Notes under the pieces: generated by a model
Database searches by the model: none
Seen by the model: the letters and a program-made list of their open reading frames with translations, nothing else
Told to the model about the DNA's origin: nothing
Assembly (NCBI GenBank): GCA_902790595.1
Contig: CADASL010000001.1
Coordinates: forward strand, 310,001-374,000
Direction of reading: 5' to 3'
Length of the DNA: 64,000 nt
DNA from: an uncultured Bacteroidales bacterium
GTDB lineage: Bacteria > Bacteroidota > Bacteroidia > Bacteroidales > SZUA-534
Made by a program: the position numbers and the translations under genes
Part shown: piece by piece, positions 45,440-54,105 of the stretch
Numbering within the stretch: position 1 is the stretch's first letter
How the letters are laid out: each line of letters begins with the position of its first letter

Positions 45440-48400
45440 TCAATATTTGTCAATCTCATCCATTATCCGTTTCGTTTCCATCAATGCAGAGATAATTTTT
45501 TGGTAATGTTCCATATCCTGCCAATCGAGTGGGCACCCGTTCTTGCGGTCAATTAGCCATTGTTGTGCAGGCTGATAGCCTCCAATTGTAAAATTCCACG
45601 CTTCTTCTGGTACGTTCTCAAAATATTGTTCTTTATTGATGCTTACACGACCGTCTTTATAATCATATTTTTCCACAACGTTGTTGCCAGTTGTGTTCAT
45701 TGTTGCCCATTCTGTGTTTACTTTAACATTCTGCATCAAATGAAGTTGCCGCAATTGGTTACCGCATTTTGCAAAATGCTCAAACTCCGCTCGGTCTTTA
45801 GGATAAGGTATTGATGGGTAATTCAATGCTAACATTTCCTGATTATCAATTCTGTATGAAGGCGAATATAAAACTCCATAAATATAATTGAGCAAATCAA
45901 TTGGCGAGAATTGTTCCGCAGAACTCTTTTCAGAATCAAACTTTAGTCCAAGAATCTTTTCAAATTCTTCAACTATCTCATTATTAAGATTGGGGGTTCT
46001 GTTTGTCCCATTCAAATCTGTATTGTGATACAAATAAAGCGGGAAAACATCACCTCCACCTCTACGATAAATGTTTAAATCGACCAATTTGTCAGCGACA
46101 AATGCCAAATTCCATAATTGTTTACCGATTGCTTGCCCTTGTCTTCCAACAATCAGCGCACAATTATCTTTCAACAGATGGGGCATTATTTCTCGCGGCC
46201 AATCAACCATTTGACGTGAATAATACTCATAACGGAAATCAAATGGTCTGAACAGCACAGATTTAATCCAATCGTTATGGTTGTTATTTCTCACATTAAC
46301 CCTCGCCTGCTTCAAATTCCATCCACGAGTATCTTTCAATTTGTATTTTGCCGCAATTTCTTCATCGGAATATTTGGGGTCAGAAAACGTTTCAATGTTT
46401 TCTTGAAGTTCTGTTTTGCTAACAGAAACAACCAATTTATCTCGTGAAGTTTGAATACCATTACCGTGCTCCCTAAACAATGACACTATTGAAAATGATT
46501 CCTTTGCCTTTTTAATATTTGTAGGTATAAAGTAGTAATCATCTTTTTCTGGCGTAAACACCTTCCATTCTATGCTTTGAAGGCTATTTCCCATCAAGAA
46601 ATCAAATTTCTGCTGCTTGGTTCCATATAAATCGAAATAATGCACAGTCCCACGCTTTTTTGAATTGGTGTTTTTCACAAAAATACTAATGGTCACACCC
46701 TGCTCAATATCAAACACATTCTCCTCAACACCCGCTTTGGTTTCTTTCAATTTGGCGCTTCCGTGAAGGTTGATAATATACAGATTGTCAAAACTCTCAA
46801 GCAATTTTTTCCGCATTATCCGTTGCGAAATACCAAATAGATAGCCGTTATTTGTTATGTATGCCAAAACACCCGACTTGTTTTTGTCAACATAATACTG
46901 CCCCAAACGGATAAACTTCATATAATCGTCTTCAAGGTGTGTTTTTTGCTCATTCAAACCATCTTTGTAATCATTCATTTTCTCCAAAATCCACTTGCCC
47001 TTATTCGAACTTTTGTCGTTGTATGGTGGATTGCCAATAACACACATCACAGGACAATTGGCTTTTATCTGATTGGCCTTCAACGATTCTGATGCAATAG
47101 CCTCTTCAAATAATGAGAATTGCTTGTCAGACACCTTACCTTCTTCAAGCGAGTTGGTCAGATAAACATTCAAACGCTTTTTGTTGCCAACATTCTGCCA
47201 GCCTGTTTCTTCAAGCAGATTTCCCAATTTGATATGCGCCATTGTATGCGGCGACATCATATATTCAAAACCATTAAGGCGTTCAAGAAGGCAGTCGTCA
47301 ACATAACTCTGCCAAGCGGCCTTGCGGTTCGCAAATTTGGCATAGACTTGTTCAATCACCTCCGCCAAAAATGTACCCGTTCCAAGCGCAGGGTCTAGTA
47401 TCTGGACTTTATACATTTCCTCTTTTTCAGTTGTTTTTTTCCCAAGCAACACTTGCTTTTTGTCATAAAGCACCTTGTCGCTATTGGCAATTCCGCCAAT
47501 TAGACCAAAATCATTTTCAAGAATGGTGTCTGTAGCACGGACTATGAAATTAACAACAGCCTTTGGCGTATAAAAAACACCCAAATTTTTACGCAATTTT
47601 GGGTCATAAGCCTTCAGAAAATCTTCGTAAAAATGTAGCACAACATCTTGCCTAGCACCATATTCCCTCAACACTTTGCGCAAATCGGAAGCACCAAGCA
47701 CCGACACCAAATCTTCAACAATCCATTTCAGTCTGTCACACATTCTTGTTCCAACCATCAAATCGAACATTTCTTTAAGGAACGGATTGGTCGAAGGCAG
47801 CAGATTTATGGCCTCCATACGTGAGAATGTTTCGGGCGAATTGTCGTGCATCCGTGCCACAAAAAGTCCGTATGTTATTGTCTGTGCATAAATGTCGGCA
47901 AATTTCTGATTGTCGATGTCGTGAATCAAAACATCTTTGAAAATGCCTATTTGTTTACTGAAAAATCTGCTCTCTTCAGAATCTGTTTGAAGCAAATCTT
48001 CAATGTTTTTTCGTATCAATTGCGCCTTATGTGCCAATATTTCAGCAAGTTTTGCCGTGCTGGTTATCTTCTGCGGCTTAGCGCAAGTGAATTTGTTGAT
48101 AAAAGACAAAAATCTATCCTCGTTTTCTGGCAGATATATTATTTTGTCATTCATCAACTTTCCTATGCGGATTTCACACAAAAACTCCTGACCATCATAG
48201 AAATGGAAGTCGAGATAATCAGTAAATATCAGATTTCCAAGAGCATCCTTATATCTGTTGAATTGGTCTTTGTTACGGCGTTTTCCGTCAAGGTCATCAT
48301 TGTCAATGTCCTTCGTTTCAATGAATCCGATAACGTTCTGATTCTGACTATAAATTGTGATGTCTGGGGCACCACACTCAATGTGTTCCGCTTCGCTGAC

Positions 48401-48550
48401 AGTTGTTACGCCAAACGACTTGATAAAATTTTCTAAAATTCCGCGATAAGAAAGTTCGCGGGCAACGTGGCTGCCTGTCTGATACTTTTCGTTGACAGCC
48501 TCAACATACTCTTTAGGTGTCATTTTGCCTTGCGTGTCTTGTGCGCTCAC
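45440..48550 (-). CDS. Type IIG restriction-modification enzyme (single polypeptide)
   Basis: A 1036-residue protein likely to both methylate adenine and cut DNA. N-terminal nuclease-like motif: PD at 62-63 followed by GFIETK (E78, K80), a PD-(D/E)XK pattern. A helical connector follows. N6-adenine methyltransferase: SAM motif DPALGTGTFLAEV (about 385) and catalytic NPPYND (about 506). The C-terminal part (RPFDFRYEYYSRQMVDWPRE; PLYLY) resembles the target-recognition domain of Type ISP enzymes. No helicase motifs are present and no separate subunits lie nearby, hence Type IIG. AT-rich relative to neighbours. A terminator and the 6S-like RNA lie just upstream. Confidence 0.9.
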   Translation of the reverse strand: MSAQDTQGKMTPKEYVEAVNEKYQTGSHVARELSYRGILENFIKSFGVTTVSEAEHIECGAPDITIYSQNQNVIGFIETKDIDNDDLDGKRRNKDQFNRYKDALGNLIFTDYLDFHFYDGQEFLCEIRIGKLMNDKIIYLPENEDRFLSFINKFTCAKPQKITSTAKLAEILAHKAQLIRKNIEDLLQTDSEESRFFSKQIGIFKDVLIHDIDNQKFADIYAQTITYGLFVARMHDNSPETFSRMEAINLLPSTNPFLKEMFDLMVGTRMCDRLKWIVEDLVSVLGASDLRKVLREYGARQDVVLHFYEDFLKAYDPKLRKNLGVFYTPKAVVNFIVRATDTILENDFGLIGGIANSDKVLYDKKQVLLGKKTTEKEEMYKVQILDPALGTGTFLAEVIEQVYAKFANRKAAWQSYVDDCLLERLNGFEYMMSPHTMAHIKLGNLLEETGWQNVGNKKRLNVYLTNSLEEGKVSDKQFSLFEEAIASESLKANQIKANCPVMCVIGNPPYNDKSSNKGKWILEKMNDYKDGLNEQKTHLEDDYMKFIRLGQYYVDKNKSGVLAYITNNGYLFGISQRIMRKKLLESFDNLYIINLHGSAKLKETKAGVEENVFDIEQGVTISIFVKNTNSKKRGTVHYFDLYGTKQQKFDFLMGNSLQSIEWKVFTPEKDDYYFIPTNIKKAKESFSIVSLFREHGNGIQTSRDKLVVSVSKTELQENIETFSDPKYSDEEIAAKYKLKDTRGWNLKQARVNVRNNNHNDWIKSVLFRPFDFRYEYYSRQMVDWPREIMPHLLKDNCALIVGRQGQAIGKQLWNLAFVADKLVDLNIYRRGGGDVFPLYLYHNTDLNGTNRTPNLNNEIVEEFEKILGLKFDSEKSSAEQFSPIDLLNYIYGVLYSPSYRIDNQEMLALNYPSIPYPKDRAEFEHFAKCGNQLRQLHLMQNVKVNTEWATMNTTGNNVVEKYDYKDGRVSINKEQYFENVPEEAWNFTIGGYQPAQQWLIDRKNGCPLDWQDMEHYQKIISALMETKRIMDEIDKY

Positions 48551-48586
48551 CTATCTGTTTCGGCAAAACGGGCTATCCATTGGGCA

Positions 48587-48618
48587 TAAAAAAACGCGGA
48601 ACTTGAACGTTATCCGCG
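48587..48618 (-). terminator. terminator of the rod-shaped RNA
   Basis: CGCGGA / TCCGCG hairpin (48595-48600 with 48613-48618) followed on the minus strand by T7. It shares three bases with the closing stem of the RNA. Confidence 0.75.
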
Positions 48619-48731
48619 TCTTAGGCCCTGAGAAAGCCCGCTTCTACAGATAAGCCAAGCCCACGCAAAGCGTAGGCATTCATTGACTTATTCGTGTAGA
48701 AGCATTTTAAATTTCTCAGGTTTAAGACGCT
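48588..48731 (-). ncRNA. rod-shaped structured RNA, candidate 6S RNA
   Basis: The minus strand forms one long interrupted hairpin. The closing stem (GCGTCTTAAACCTGAGAAA with TTTCTCAGGGCCTAAGACGC, 48712-48730 against 48616-48635) is about 17 pairs. An asymmetric internal bubble follows (about 9 bases against 4), then a second stem (GCTTCTACACGAATAAG with CTTATCTGTAGAAGC) and an apical stem-loop near 48657-48680. A terminator with T7 ends it about 30 bases before the RM gene. Closing stem, central bubble and apical stem is the layout of 6S RNA. No covariance search could be made, so a different structured RNA remains possible. Confidence 0.55.
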
Positions 48732-49127
48732 ACCGAATAATAAATAAACGCTTGTTTATTAATATTTTAATTCAACTTTTTCTTTACTTCATTCAATAAT
48801 GTTTAAACGTTTTATACAAATCAAATCCGCCCCAAAAGTCTTGGTTCGGACTTGCACAAACTTACAAAAGATTCTCAAATTGTGTTAAGATTTCATTCGG
48901 CCTTCAAATTGATGTTTTTTGAAGTGGTTTTGTGGGCATTCGGAATCATAAAAATTCCCGTTTTTGCACAAATAAGTCAGGAAAAATGTGATTTTTTACA
49001 TTTTTCCGCACTTAAAAGCGTAAAACCGCTGTGTATTCTGTGTCCCCGATACCTGTCGGGGCTGTGCGAAAAATCCCATATCACAGCATTCCAAATCAAA
49101 GATTAGCCCGCAAAAGCCGCTTTTTCC
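48732..49127. other. intergenic stretch upstream of the rod-shaped RNA
   Basis: No gene seen. AT-rich near 48732-48840, where the promoter of the RNA should lie; no clear TTTG/TAnnTTTG pair was recognised on the minus strand. The rest is featureless apart from word-like repeats such as TGTGTATTCTGTG. Confidence 0.4.
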
Positions 49128-49135
49128 TATATTTG
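49128..49135 (+). promoter_or_regulatory. -7 element of the acyltransferase gene
   Basis: TATATTTG, a perfect -7 match, 24 bases before the ATG at 49159. Confidence 0.6.
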
Positions 49136-49158
49136 CGCTCGTAAAAACTAACGACAAT

Positions 49159-50514
49159 ATGCCGAAGACGCACAAGCAAAACATTATATATCAACTGTTC
49201 AGATGTTATCTGCGGCTCATTCACGACAGGCTTTTCTACAAGCGTGTGCACCGCATCGGGCTTGAAAATATGCCCGCCGAAGGGTTGCCGCTCATTGTAA
49301 CATCGAACCACCAAAACTGCCTCAACGACCCGCTGGGGCTCATTTTCTGCTTCCGCGACCGCAAACCGCACATTCTGGCCCGTGCCGATGTGATTGAATA
49401 CAACTGCCTGACGCGCAAATTCTTACGCAGCATCGGGCTGCTGCCGACCTTCCGTCTCAACTTCGACGGCGAAGATGCGCTTGCGCGGAACAACAGCACC
49501 TTCAGCGAGTCGGAAACATCGCTAATCGACGGCAACACCATTATAATGTTCCCCGAAGGCGTGCATCAAGACAAGCGCTGGCTGGGGCCGTTCTCGTCGG
49601 GCTACACCAAGATGGCGTTCGAAGCCGCACAGATGGACAATTTCCAAACCGAAGTGTTCATTCTGCCCTGCTGTAACCATTATTCCGACTACTATGGCAT
49701 TCAAAATGAATTGATTATAAAAATCGGCAAACCCGTTTCCATAGCGCCTTTCTACGAGTTGTACAAGACCAAGCCACGCACCGCACAACGCGAAGTGAGC
49801 GCATTGGTATTCAGTCAGATAGAAAGTATGATGCTGGATATTACCGATTTGGACAACTACGAAGCCATCGACTTTCTGCGCGGCATCTACGGACGACGGT
49901 TCGCTGCAGCCAACAACCTGAATCCCAACCATTTTCCCGACCAATTGGAAGCCGACAAAATGCTTGTGGCACAACTCGACTCTCTGAAAGCCGAAAAGCC
50001 CGATGCTGTTGCCAACATCTATAGCAAAGCGTTGGAATACAAACAGATGCTAACCAACAGCCGCATCACCGACCTTGAAGTGGCGCGCAACGCAAGCGGC
50101 GCACAAACATTGGCTAACGTGCTGTCGCTGATAATTTTAGCACCAGCTTGGATTGTAAGCCTCTGCCCCAACCTGCTAATCTACATTGTGCCAAACATAT
50201 TCATCAACCGACTGAAAGACAAAATGTTCGAAGGCACAATCCGCTACACGGTATGGGTTCTGCTCACAATTCCGCTATTCTACACGCTGACATTCGTGCT
50301 CTTACTTTGGTTGGCAAACATCTGGGCAGCAATCATTTACACTTGTATGCTTCCTGCGCTGGGCATCTTTGCGTGGAACTACTGGCAATTCCTGAAACGC
50401 ACCTGCCGAATGGTCCGCTTCCGCCGAATCAAGGCCGATAAACGGCAAGAAATCAGTAATTTGCGCAAAGAGATTATTGACTCGCTAAATGAACAATTAA
50501 TAATTAATAATTAA
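49159..50514 (+). CDS. PlsC-like lysophospholipid/glycerol-phosphate acyltransferase
   Basis: Membrane-associated acyltransferase of 451 residues. Block I is SNHQNCLNDPLGL with the catalytic His and Asp, block III is MFPEGVHQDKRWLGPFSSG. The C-terminal 150 residues add two or more hydrophobic helices (LSLIILAPAWIVSLCPNLLI; VWVLLTIPLFYTLTFVLLL) beyond the PlsC core, a layout seen in Bacteroidota. Likely role in phospholipid or ornithine-lipid synthesis; the acceptor is unknown. Stands alone on its strand with its own promoter. Confidence 0.85.
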   Translation: MPKTHKQNIIYQLFRCYLRLIHDRLFYKRVHRIGLENMPAEGLPLIVTSNHQNCLNDPLGLIFCFRDRKPHILARADVIEYNCLTRKFLRSIGLLPTFRLNFDGEDALARNNSTFSESETSLIDGNTIIMFPEGVHQDKRWLGPFSSGYTKMAFEAAQMDNFQTEVFILPCCNHYSDYYGIQNELIIKIGKPVSIAPFYELYKTKPRTAQREVSALVFSQIESMMLDITDLDNYEAIDFLRGIYGRRFAAANNLNPNHFPDQLEADKMLVAQLDSLKAEKPDAVANIYSKALEYKQMLTNSRITDLEVARNASGAQTLANVLSLIILAPAWIVSLCPNLLIYIVPNIFINRLKDKMFEGTIRYTVWVLLTIPLFYTLTFVLLLWLANIWAAIIYTCMLPALGIFAWNYWQFLKRTCRMVRFRRIKADKRQEISNLRKEIIDSLNEQLIINN

Positions 50515-50729
50515 CAATGAAGGCATAAGGATACTATTCGGGTTGCGCCCTGACGGGCGGAAATTTTTATAAAATTTTAAAACAAAATTTTGCAATAATT
50601 TCTCGCGAAGCGACACCCTAAACTCTGTGTTCTCTGTGACTCTGTGAGAGATTAAAATATTTGATAATTAACAATTCAGACAAATTTGGGACTGTTGTCC
50701 GTTGTCTGTAGTCTAAAGTCCAAAACTAA

Positions 50730-51425
50730 ATGAAAAAGATAGGTTTAGTAGGCGGCACTGGCCCCGAATCGACACTAATGTACTACAAGGAACTGAACCA
50801 TCGCATCGACAGGCTGACGGGCGGAAAGGCAATGCCCGACATCGCCATCGAGAGCGTGAATTTTCGCCGTATGTGGGGCTATGTTTCTGACAATGAGTTG
50901 GATTTGCTGACCGATTATTTTGTTGAGAAAATCGATTGTCTGGAACGGTCGGGCGCCGAAGTAGTGTCGCTCACCTGCGCAACTGGACACATTGTGATTG
51001 ACCGTATCAAACAGAAAACCAACGTTCCGCTGGTGTCGATTCCCGAAGCGGTCTGCGAGAAAGCCGCAACATTGGGCATCAAGAAAGTGGGGCTGCTCGG
51101 CACCGTTTTCACAATGGAACAGGACTTTATGAAACAGCCTTTCACAAATGCTGGCATCGGTGTTTTCATTCCCGAACCTACTGACCGTCAACTGATTGCA
51201 AAAAGAATACTCGAAGAACTCGAGCGCGGAATTGTGAAGGAACAAACGCTTAAGGAATTTCAAGACATCATCGGCAAAATGAAGGCTCAAAACGGCATTG
51301 AAGCCGTGATTCTGGGCTGCACCGAACTGCCGCTGCTCCTGAACACCGAAAACTGCCCTGTGACCTGCCTCAACAGCGTGGATATTCACATTGAAAGGCT
51401 GATTGAATTGGCGATGAAGGATTGA
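50730..51425 (+). CDS. aspartate/glutamate racemase family protein
   Basis: PLP-independent two-cysteine racemase, 231 residues. N-terminal KIGLVGGTGPESTLMYYKEL; the first catalytic Cys in SLTCATGHIVID (the usual CNT is CAT here) and the second in VILGCTELPLLL. Likely interconverts L- and D-aspartate for D-amino-acid supply. It stands alone, 215 bases after the acyltransferase. Confidence 0.88.
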   Translation: MKKIGLVGGTGPESTLMYYKELNHRIDRLTGGKAMPDIAIESVNFRRMWGYVSDNELDLLTDYFVEKIDCLERSGAEVVSLTCATGHIVIDRIKQKTNVPLVSIPEAVCEKAATLGIKKVGLLGTVFTMEQDFMKQPFTNAGIGVFIPEPTDRQLIAKRILEELERGIVKEQTLKEFQDIIGKMKAQNGIEAVILGCTELPLLLNTENCPVTCLNSVDIHIERLIELAMKD

Positions 51426-51485
51426 AGGATTGAATACGTGAATCGGAAAATCCTCGTCCTAACCAAACACCTATCACACCAAACG

Positions 51486-51518
51486 ACAAAAAAGGCGGAC
51501 CCCGAAAGATTCGCCTTA
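51486..51518 (-). terminator. terminator of the VOC gene
   Basis: AAGGCGA-type hairpin with T6 on the minus strand, about 50 bases after the VOC stop; convergent with the racemase gene. Confidence 0.6.
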
Positions 51519-51570
51519 AAATTATTGTTCCAAACCCTTATTTGGCAAGTAGCGAAGGTTTTGCTGTAGA

Positions 51571-51957
51571 TTATTTATCTTGAGAAAAGGTCAGTATGTA
51601 ATTATTGCAATCTTCAATCGCAAAATCTTTTGAGCCATAGAAGGTTGTGTGTAATTCCTTGGCAATTTGGGCCTTACCCTTTAATTGCTCATATAATTGC
51701 ATAATGTCGTCAACGTGGATATACAAAGTCAATCCCGCTCTTTGGTCGCATTTTTCCAATTGCGGGTATTCGGCTTTCAGACTTTGTTCGTCTTGGAACA
51801 TCAGCATAACATTGTTCGCTTGAACAATGGCAAACACAAGTTTTTCGTCACTCGGCACGGACATTATTGTTTGAAAGCCCAATACCTTTTCGTAGTATTC
51901 AATGGTTGCAGCCACATCTGAAACCATCAAGTTCGGTGTCAAATTCTGATACATCAT
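51571..51957 (-). CDS. VOC-superfamily (glyoxalase-like) protein
   Basis: A 128-residue single VOC domain, built from two beta-alpha-beta3 modules: NLMVSDVAATIEYYEKVLGF and LTLYIHVDDIMQLYEQLKGK with AIEDCNNYILTFSQ at the end. Function unknown (glyoxalase, antibiotic-binding or PhnB-like). A -7 element lies 22 bases upstream. The AraC regulator upstream on the same strand may control it. Confidence 0.85.
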   Translation of the reverse strand: MMYQNLTPNLMVSDVAATIEYYEKVLGFQTIMSVPSDEKLVFAIVQANNVMLMFQDEQSLKAEYPQLEKCDQRAGLTLYIHVDDIMQLYEQLKGKAQIAKELHTTFYGSKDFAIEDCNNYILTFSQDK

Positions 51958-51978
51958 ATTCTTAAAATTTTAATGGCA

Positions 51979-51986
51979 CAAAGATA
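51979..51986 (-). promoter_or_regulatory. -7 element of the VOC gene
   Basis: Minus strand TATCTTTG, a perfect match, 22 bases before the ATG. Confidence 0.6.
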
Positions 51987-52025
51987 CGGTGGCTGAAAAT
52001 CAAAAATTGTGTATAAATTCGACAT

Positions 52026-52769
52026 TTAGCGTTGCGGAAGTGTTCCCCCAAAACGTTTAAAATCGCGAATCAAATGAGAATGGTCAAAATATCCGCATTC
52101 TAAAGCGGTGGAAAACAGACTTTTATTTGTGTGGTTTTTCAGATAATCTTTTGTTTCTGCGAAACGAGTTATGGCACTGAACATTTTCGGCGATACCCCT
52201 GTCAAATCCTTGAATTTTCTCTCAAATTGCCTCTGGCACAAACAGATACTATTCAATAAATCATTTATCGGTATCAATCCTTTTGTGGATTGTATATGTT
52301 TTACGGCGCCAACTATTTGCTTATCAATACCATACAAATTGCCGAACTTGTTTAATAAATAATTCTCGATATAGTGGATTTGCTCTACTTCGCTTTTGCG
52401 TTCAAATAATTGTTCCGAAATAAAATCAGAAAACAGCGATTGAAATAGCCTTGTATCAACCTTGTCGTTTGTAAATTCAGATATCGGGACTTTTGTGAAA
52501 GCCGCAATGGCACAAGGGCGGAAACGGACACCAATTATTCGGGCATTTTTATCATACTTTACATCGGAAAAGAATGTCATTGCGCCAATGATATGGGGCA
52601 CAAAGGGTTCTATATTGCTGTCGTCACCTTCGGTGCAGTTAAACAGTATGTCAACGCAACCGTCAGGCAGGACTCTGACCGTTTGCTGGCAATTTTGATT
52701 CGCGTCATAAACCCAATAAGTTTCCACGTAAGGCGCGAGCAAGATATTAGGTTTGTATTCTTTATACAT
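52026..52769 (-). CDS. AraC-family transcriptional regulator
   Basis: A 247-residue regulator with an N-terminal effector domain (about 1-140; LPDGCVDILFN, a DUF6597-type motif) and a C-terminal double helix-turn-helix (about 150-245; LCQRQFERKFKDLTGVSPK, then ALECGYFDHSHLIRDFKRF). Start 52769 (MYKEYKPNILLAPYV) is preferred over 52796 because a perfect -7 element lies at 52794-52801 and would put the transcript start inside the longer frame. It precedes the VOC gene by 68 bases. Confidence 0.9.
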   Translation of the reverse strand: MYKEYKPNILLAPYVETYWVYDANQNCQQTVRVLPDGCVDILFNCTEGDDSNIEPFVPHIIGAMTFFSDVKYDKNARIIGVRFRPCAIAAFTKVPISEFTNDKVDTRLFQSLFSDFISEQLFERKSEVEQIHYIENYLLNKFGNLYGIDKQIVGAVKHIQSTKGLIPINDLLNSICLCQRQFERKFKDLTGVSPKMFSAITRFAETKDYLKNHTNKSLFSTALECGYFDHSHLIRDFKRFGGTLPQR

Positions 52770-52793
52770 ATCGATTTGCTTCGAGATATGCCG

Positions 52794-52801
52794 CAAAGAT
52801 A
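52794..52801 (-). promoter_or_regulatory. -7 element of the AraC gene
   Basis: Minus strand TATCTTTG, a perfect match, about 25 bases before the ATG at 52769; it decides the start of the gene. Confidence 0.6.
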
Positions 52802-52894
52802 TATGATTCTCAAGAAAATATGCGGCCTTGTTTTTTTAGGGAAAGAATGTCTCCTCAAAAAAACACCTACCACCTAACACCAAACACCCAAAAC

Positions 52895-53878
52895 CTATCT
52901 CACAAAAATCGTCTTCCCCACGCGAAGCACTGTTGTGGGTTTGATTCCGTTGAGTTTGCACAGCATACTGACGGTGGTGCCGTTCTTGTGGGCAATGCCG
53001 CTCAAAGTGTCACCCGACTTGATTTTGTAGGTTTTGTGCTGCGACTCGGCAAGCGACTGCTCATCGGTCAAGCCGTAGTGCGAGTAAATGCTGAAATAGT
53101 GCTTTTTGATAGTATAGAGCGTATCGCGCAAAGCGCCTGTCTGAAAATCGACAAGTCGCTCTGGGTCAAACGATTGGCCGTGGTAGCGAATCTCGAAATG
53201 CAGATGTGAGCCCGTGCTGCGGCCCGTGTTGCCGCCCTTGCCGATAATCTCGCCCGCCTTCACAATCTCACCCACCTGCACATTCCGTGCCGACAGGTGC
53301 GCGTAGTAGGTTTCAAGACCGTTGGCGTGGCGCAGAACAATCAGGTTTCCGTATCCGCCCGTGCGCTTCGAGTATTCCGACACACGCACCTTGCCGTCGA
53401 AAGCGGCGCGCACAGGGTCGCCAACCTCAAGTTTGATGTCGGTGCCATTGTGGTTGCGCCCCTTGCGGAAACTGTACCGCGATGTGATTCGGCCCGTGAC
53501 AGGCGCACAAAAAGCGTGCGTTGAATCGACCAGCATCAAATCAATCTCATCAGGTAAATCGCTCAACGACACTTCTTTATACGAGTGGATATTGTTGTTC
53601 CAAAAAAGCGTGTCCATATCGGTATCATCAATCACGGGACGGCCCATATCCACATAGTCCCACGTCTTGTTGTTGTAGAGCACAATCTTCACAAACTTGT
53701 CGTCGGTGTCAACCGTATCGATGGCCTCGGGCAGGAAATTAGGAATCTGCTGCTCATCAGGACCGATGCCTTCTTCATCCTGTTCATCAGCAACAAATTC
53801 ATCATCAGGTTCTTGCGCTGTTGCGACACTCATCGCCGACAGGCAAGCCAATATTAAAAGCAACTTTTTCAAAATCAT
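52895..53878 (-). CDS. M23 (LytM-type) peptidase with C-terminal LysM domain
   Basis: Exported cell-wall endopeptidase of 327 residues; start 53878 (MILKKLLLILACLSAMSVAT, signal peptide) rather than the longer frame to 54004. After an acidic segment (DDEFVADEQDEEG), the M23 domain (about 150-255) has all zinc and catalytic positions: RNHNGTDIKLEVG, YYAHLSARN and GSHLHFEIRYHG. The C-terminal LysM (YKIKSGDTLSGIAHKNGTT) binds peptidoglycan. Because zinc ligands are intact, it is probably an active hydrolase of crosslinks. Confidence 0.92.
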   Translation of the reverse strand: MILKKLLLILACLSAMSVATAQEPDDEFVADEQDEEGIGPDEQQIPNFLPEAIDTVDTDDKFVKIVLYNNKTWDYVDMGRPVIDDTDMDTLFWNNNIHSYKEVSLSDLPDEIDLMLVDSTHAFCAPVTGRITSRYSFRKGRNHNGTDIKLEVGDPVRAAFDGKVRVSEYSKRTGGYGNLIVLRHANGLETYYAHLSARNVQVGEIVKAGEIIGKGGNTGRSTGSHLHFEIRYHGQSFDPERLVDFQTGALRDTLYTIKKHYFSIYSHYGLTDEQSLAESQHKTYKIKSGDTLSGIAHKNGTTVSMLCKLNGIKPTTVLRVGKTIFVR

Positions 53879-54105
53879 ACCGTTTTTCGATTGCGGCAAA
53901 TATCCAAAAATGTCGATAGCCGAAAACTGCGACTTGGAAATAGAAATTAACCGGGTTGCTAACAATCGCGCGGGATGTAACGTCTGGAACCAATGCAATG
54001 ACATTCGTCTATGGGTGATTGGGGTTTGTCAAAATCGGCAGAAAAGGAGAAACATCCGTTGGTGACAATCAGTATACACACGATGTAAATAAAAAAGGAG
54101 GTTTT

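Noticed and set aside
48595..48731. attC-like integron recombination site
   Set aside because: Nested inverted repeats fit loosely, but there is no integron integrase or cassette array and the element ends in a terminator, which favours an RNA gene.
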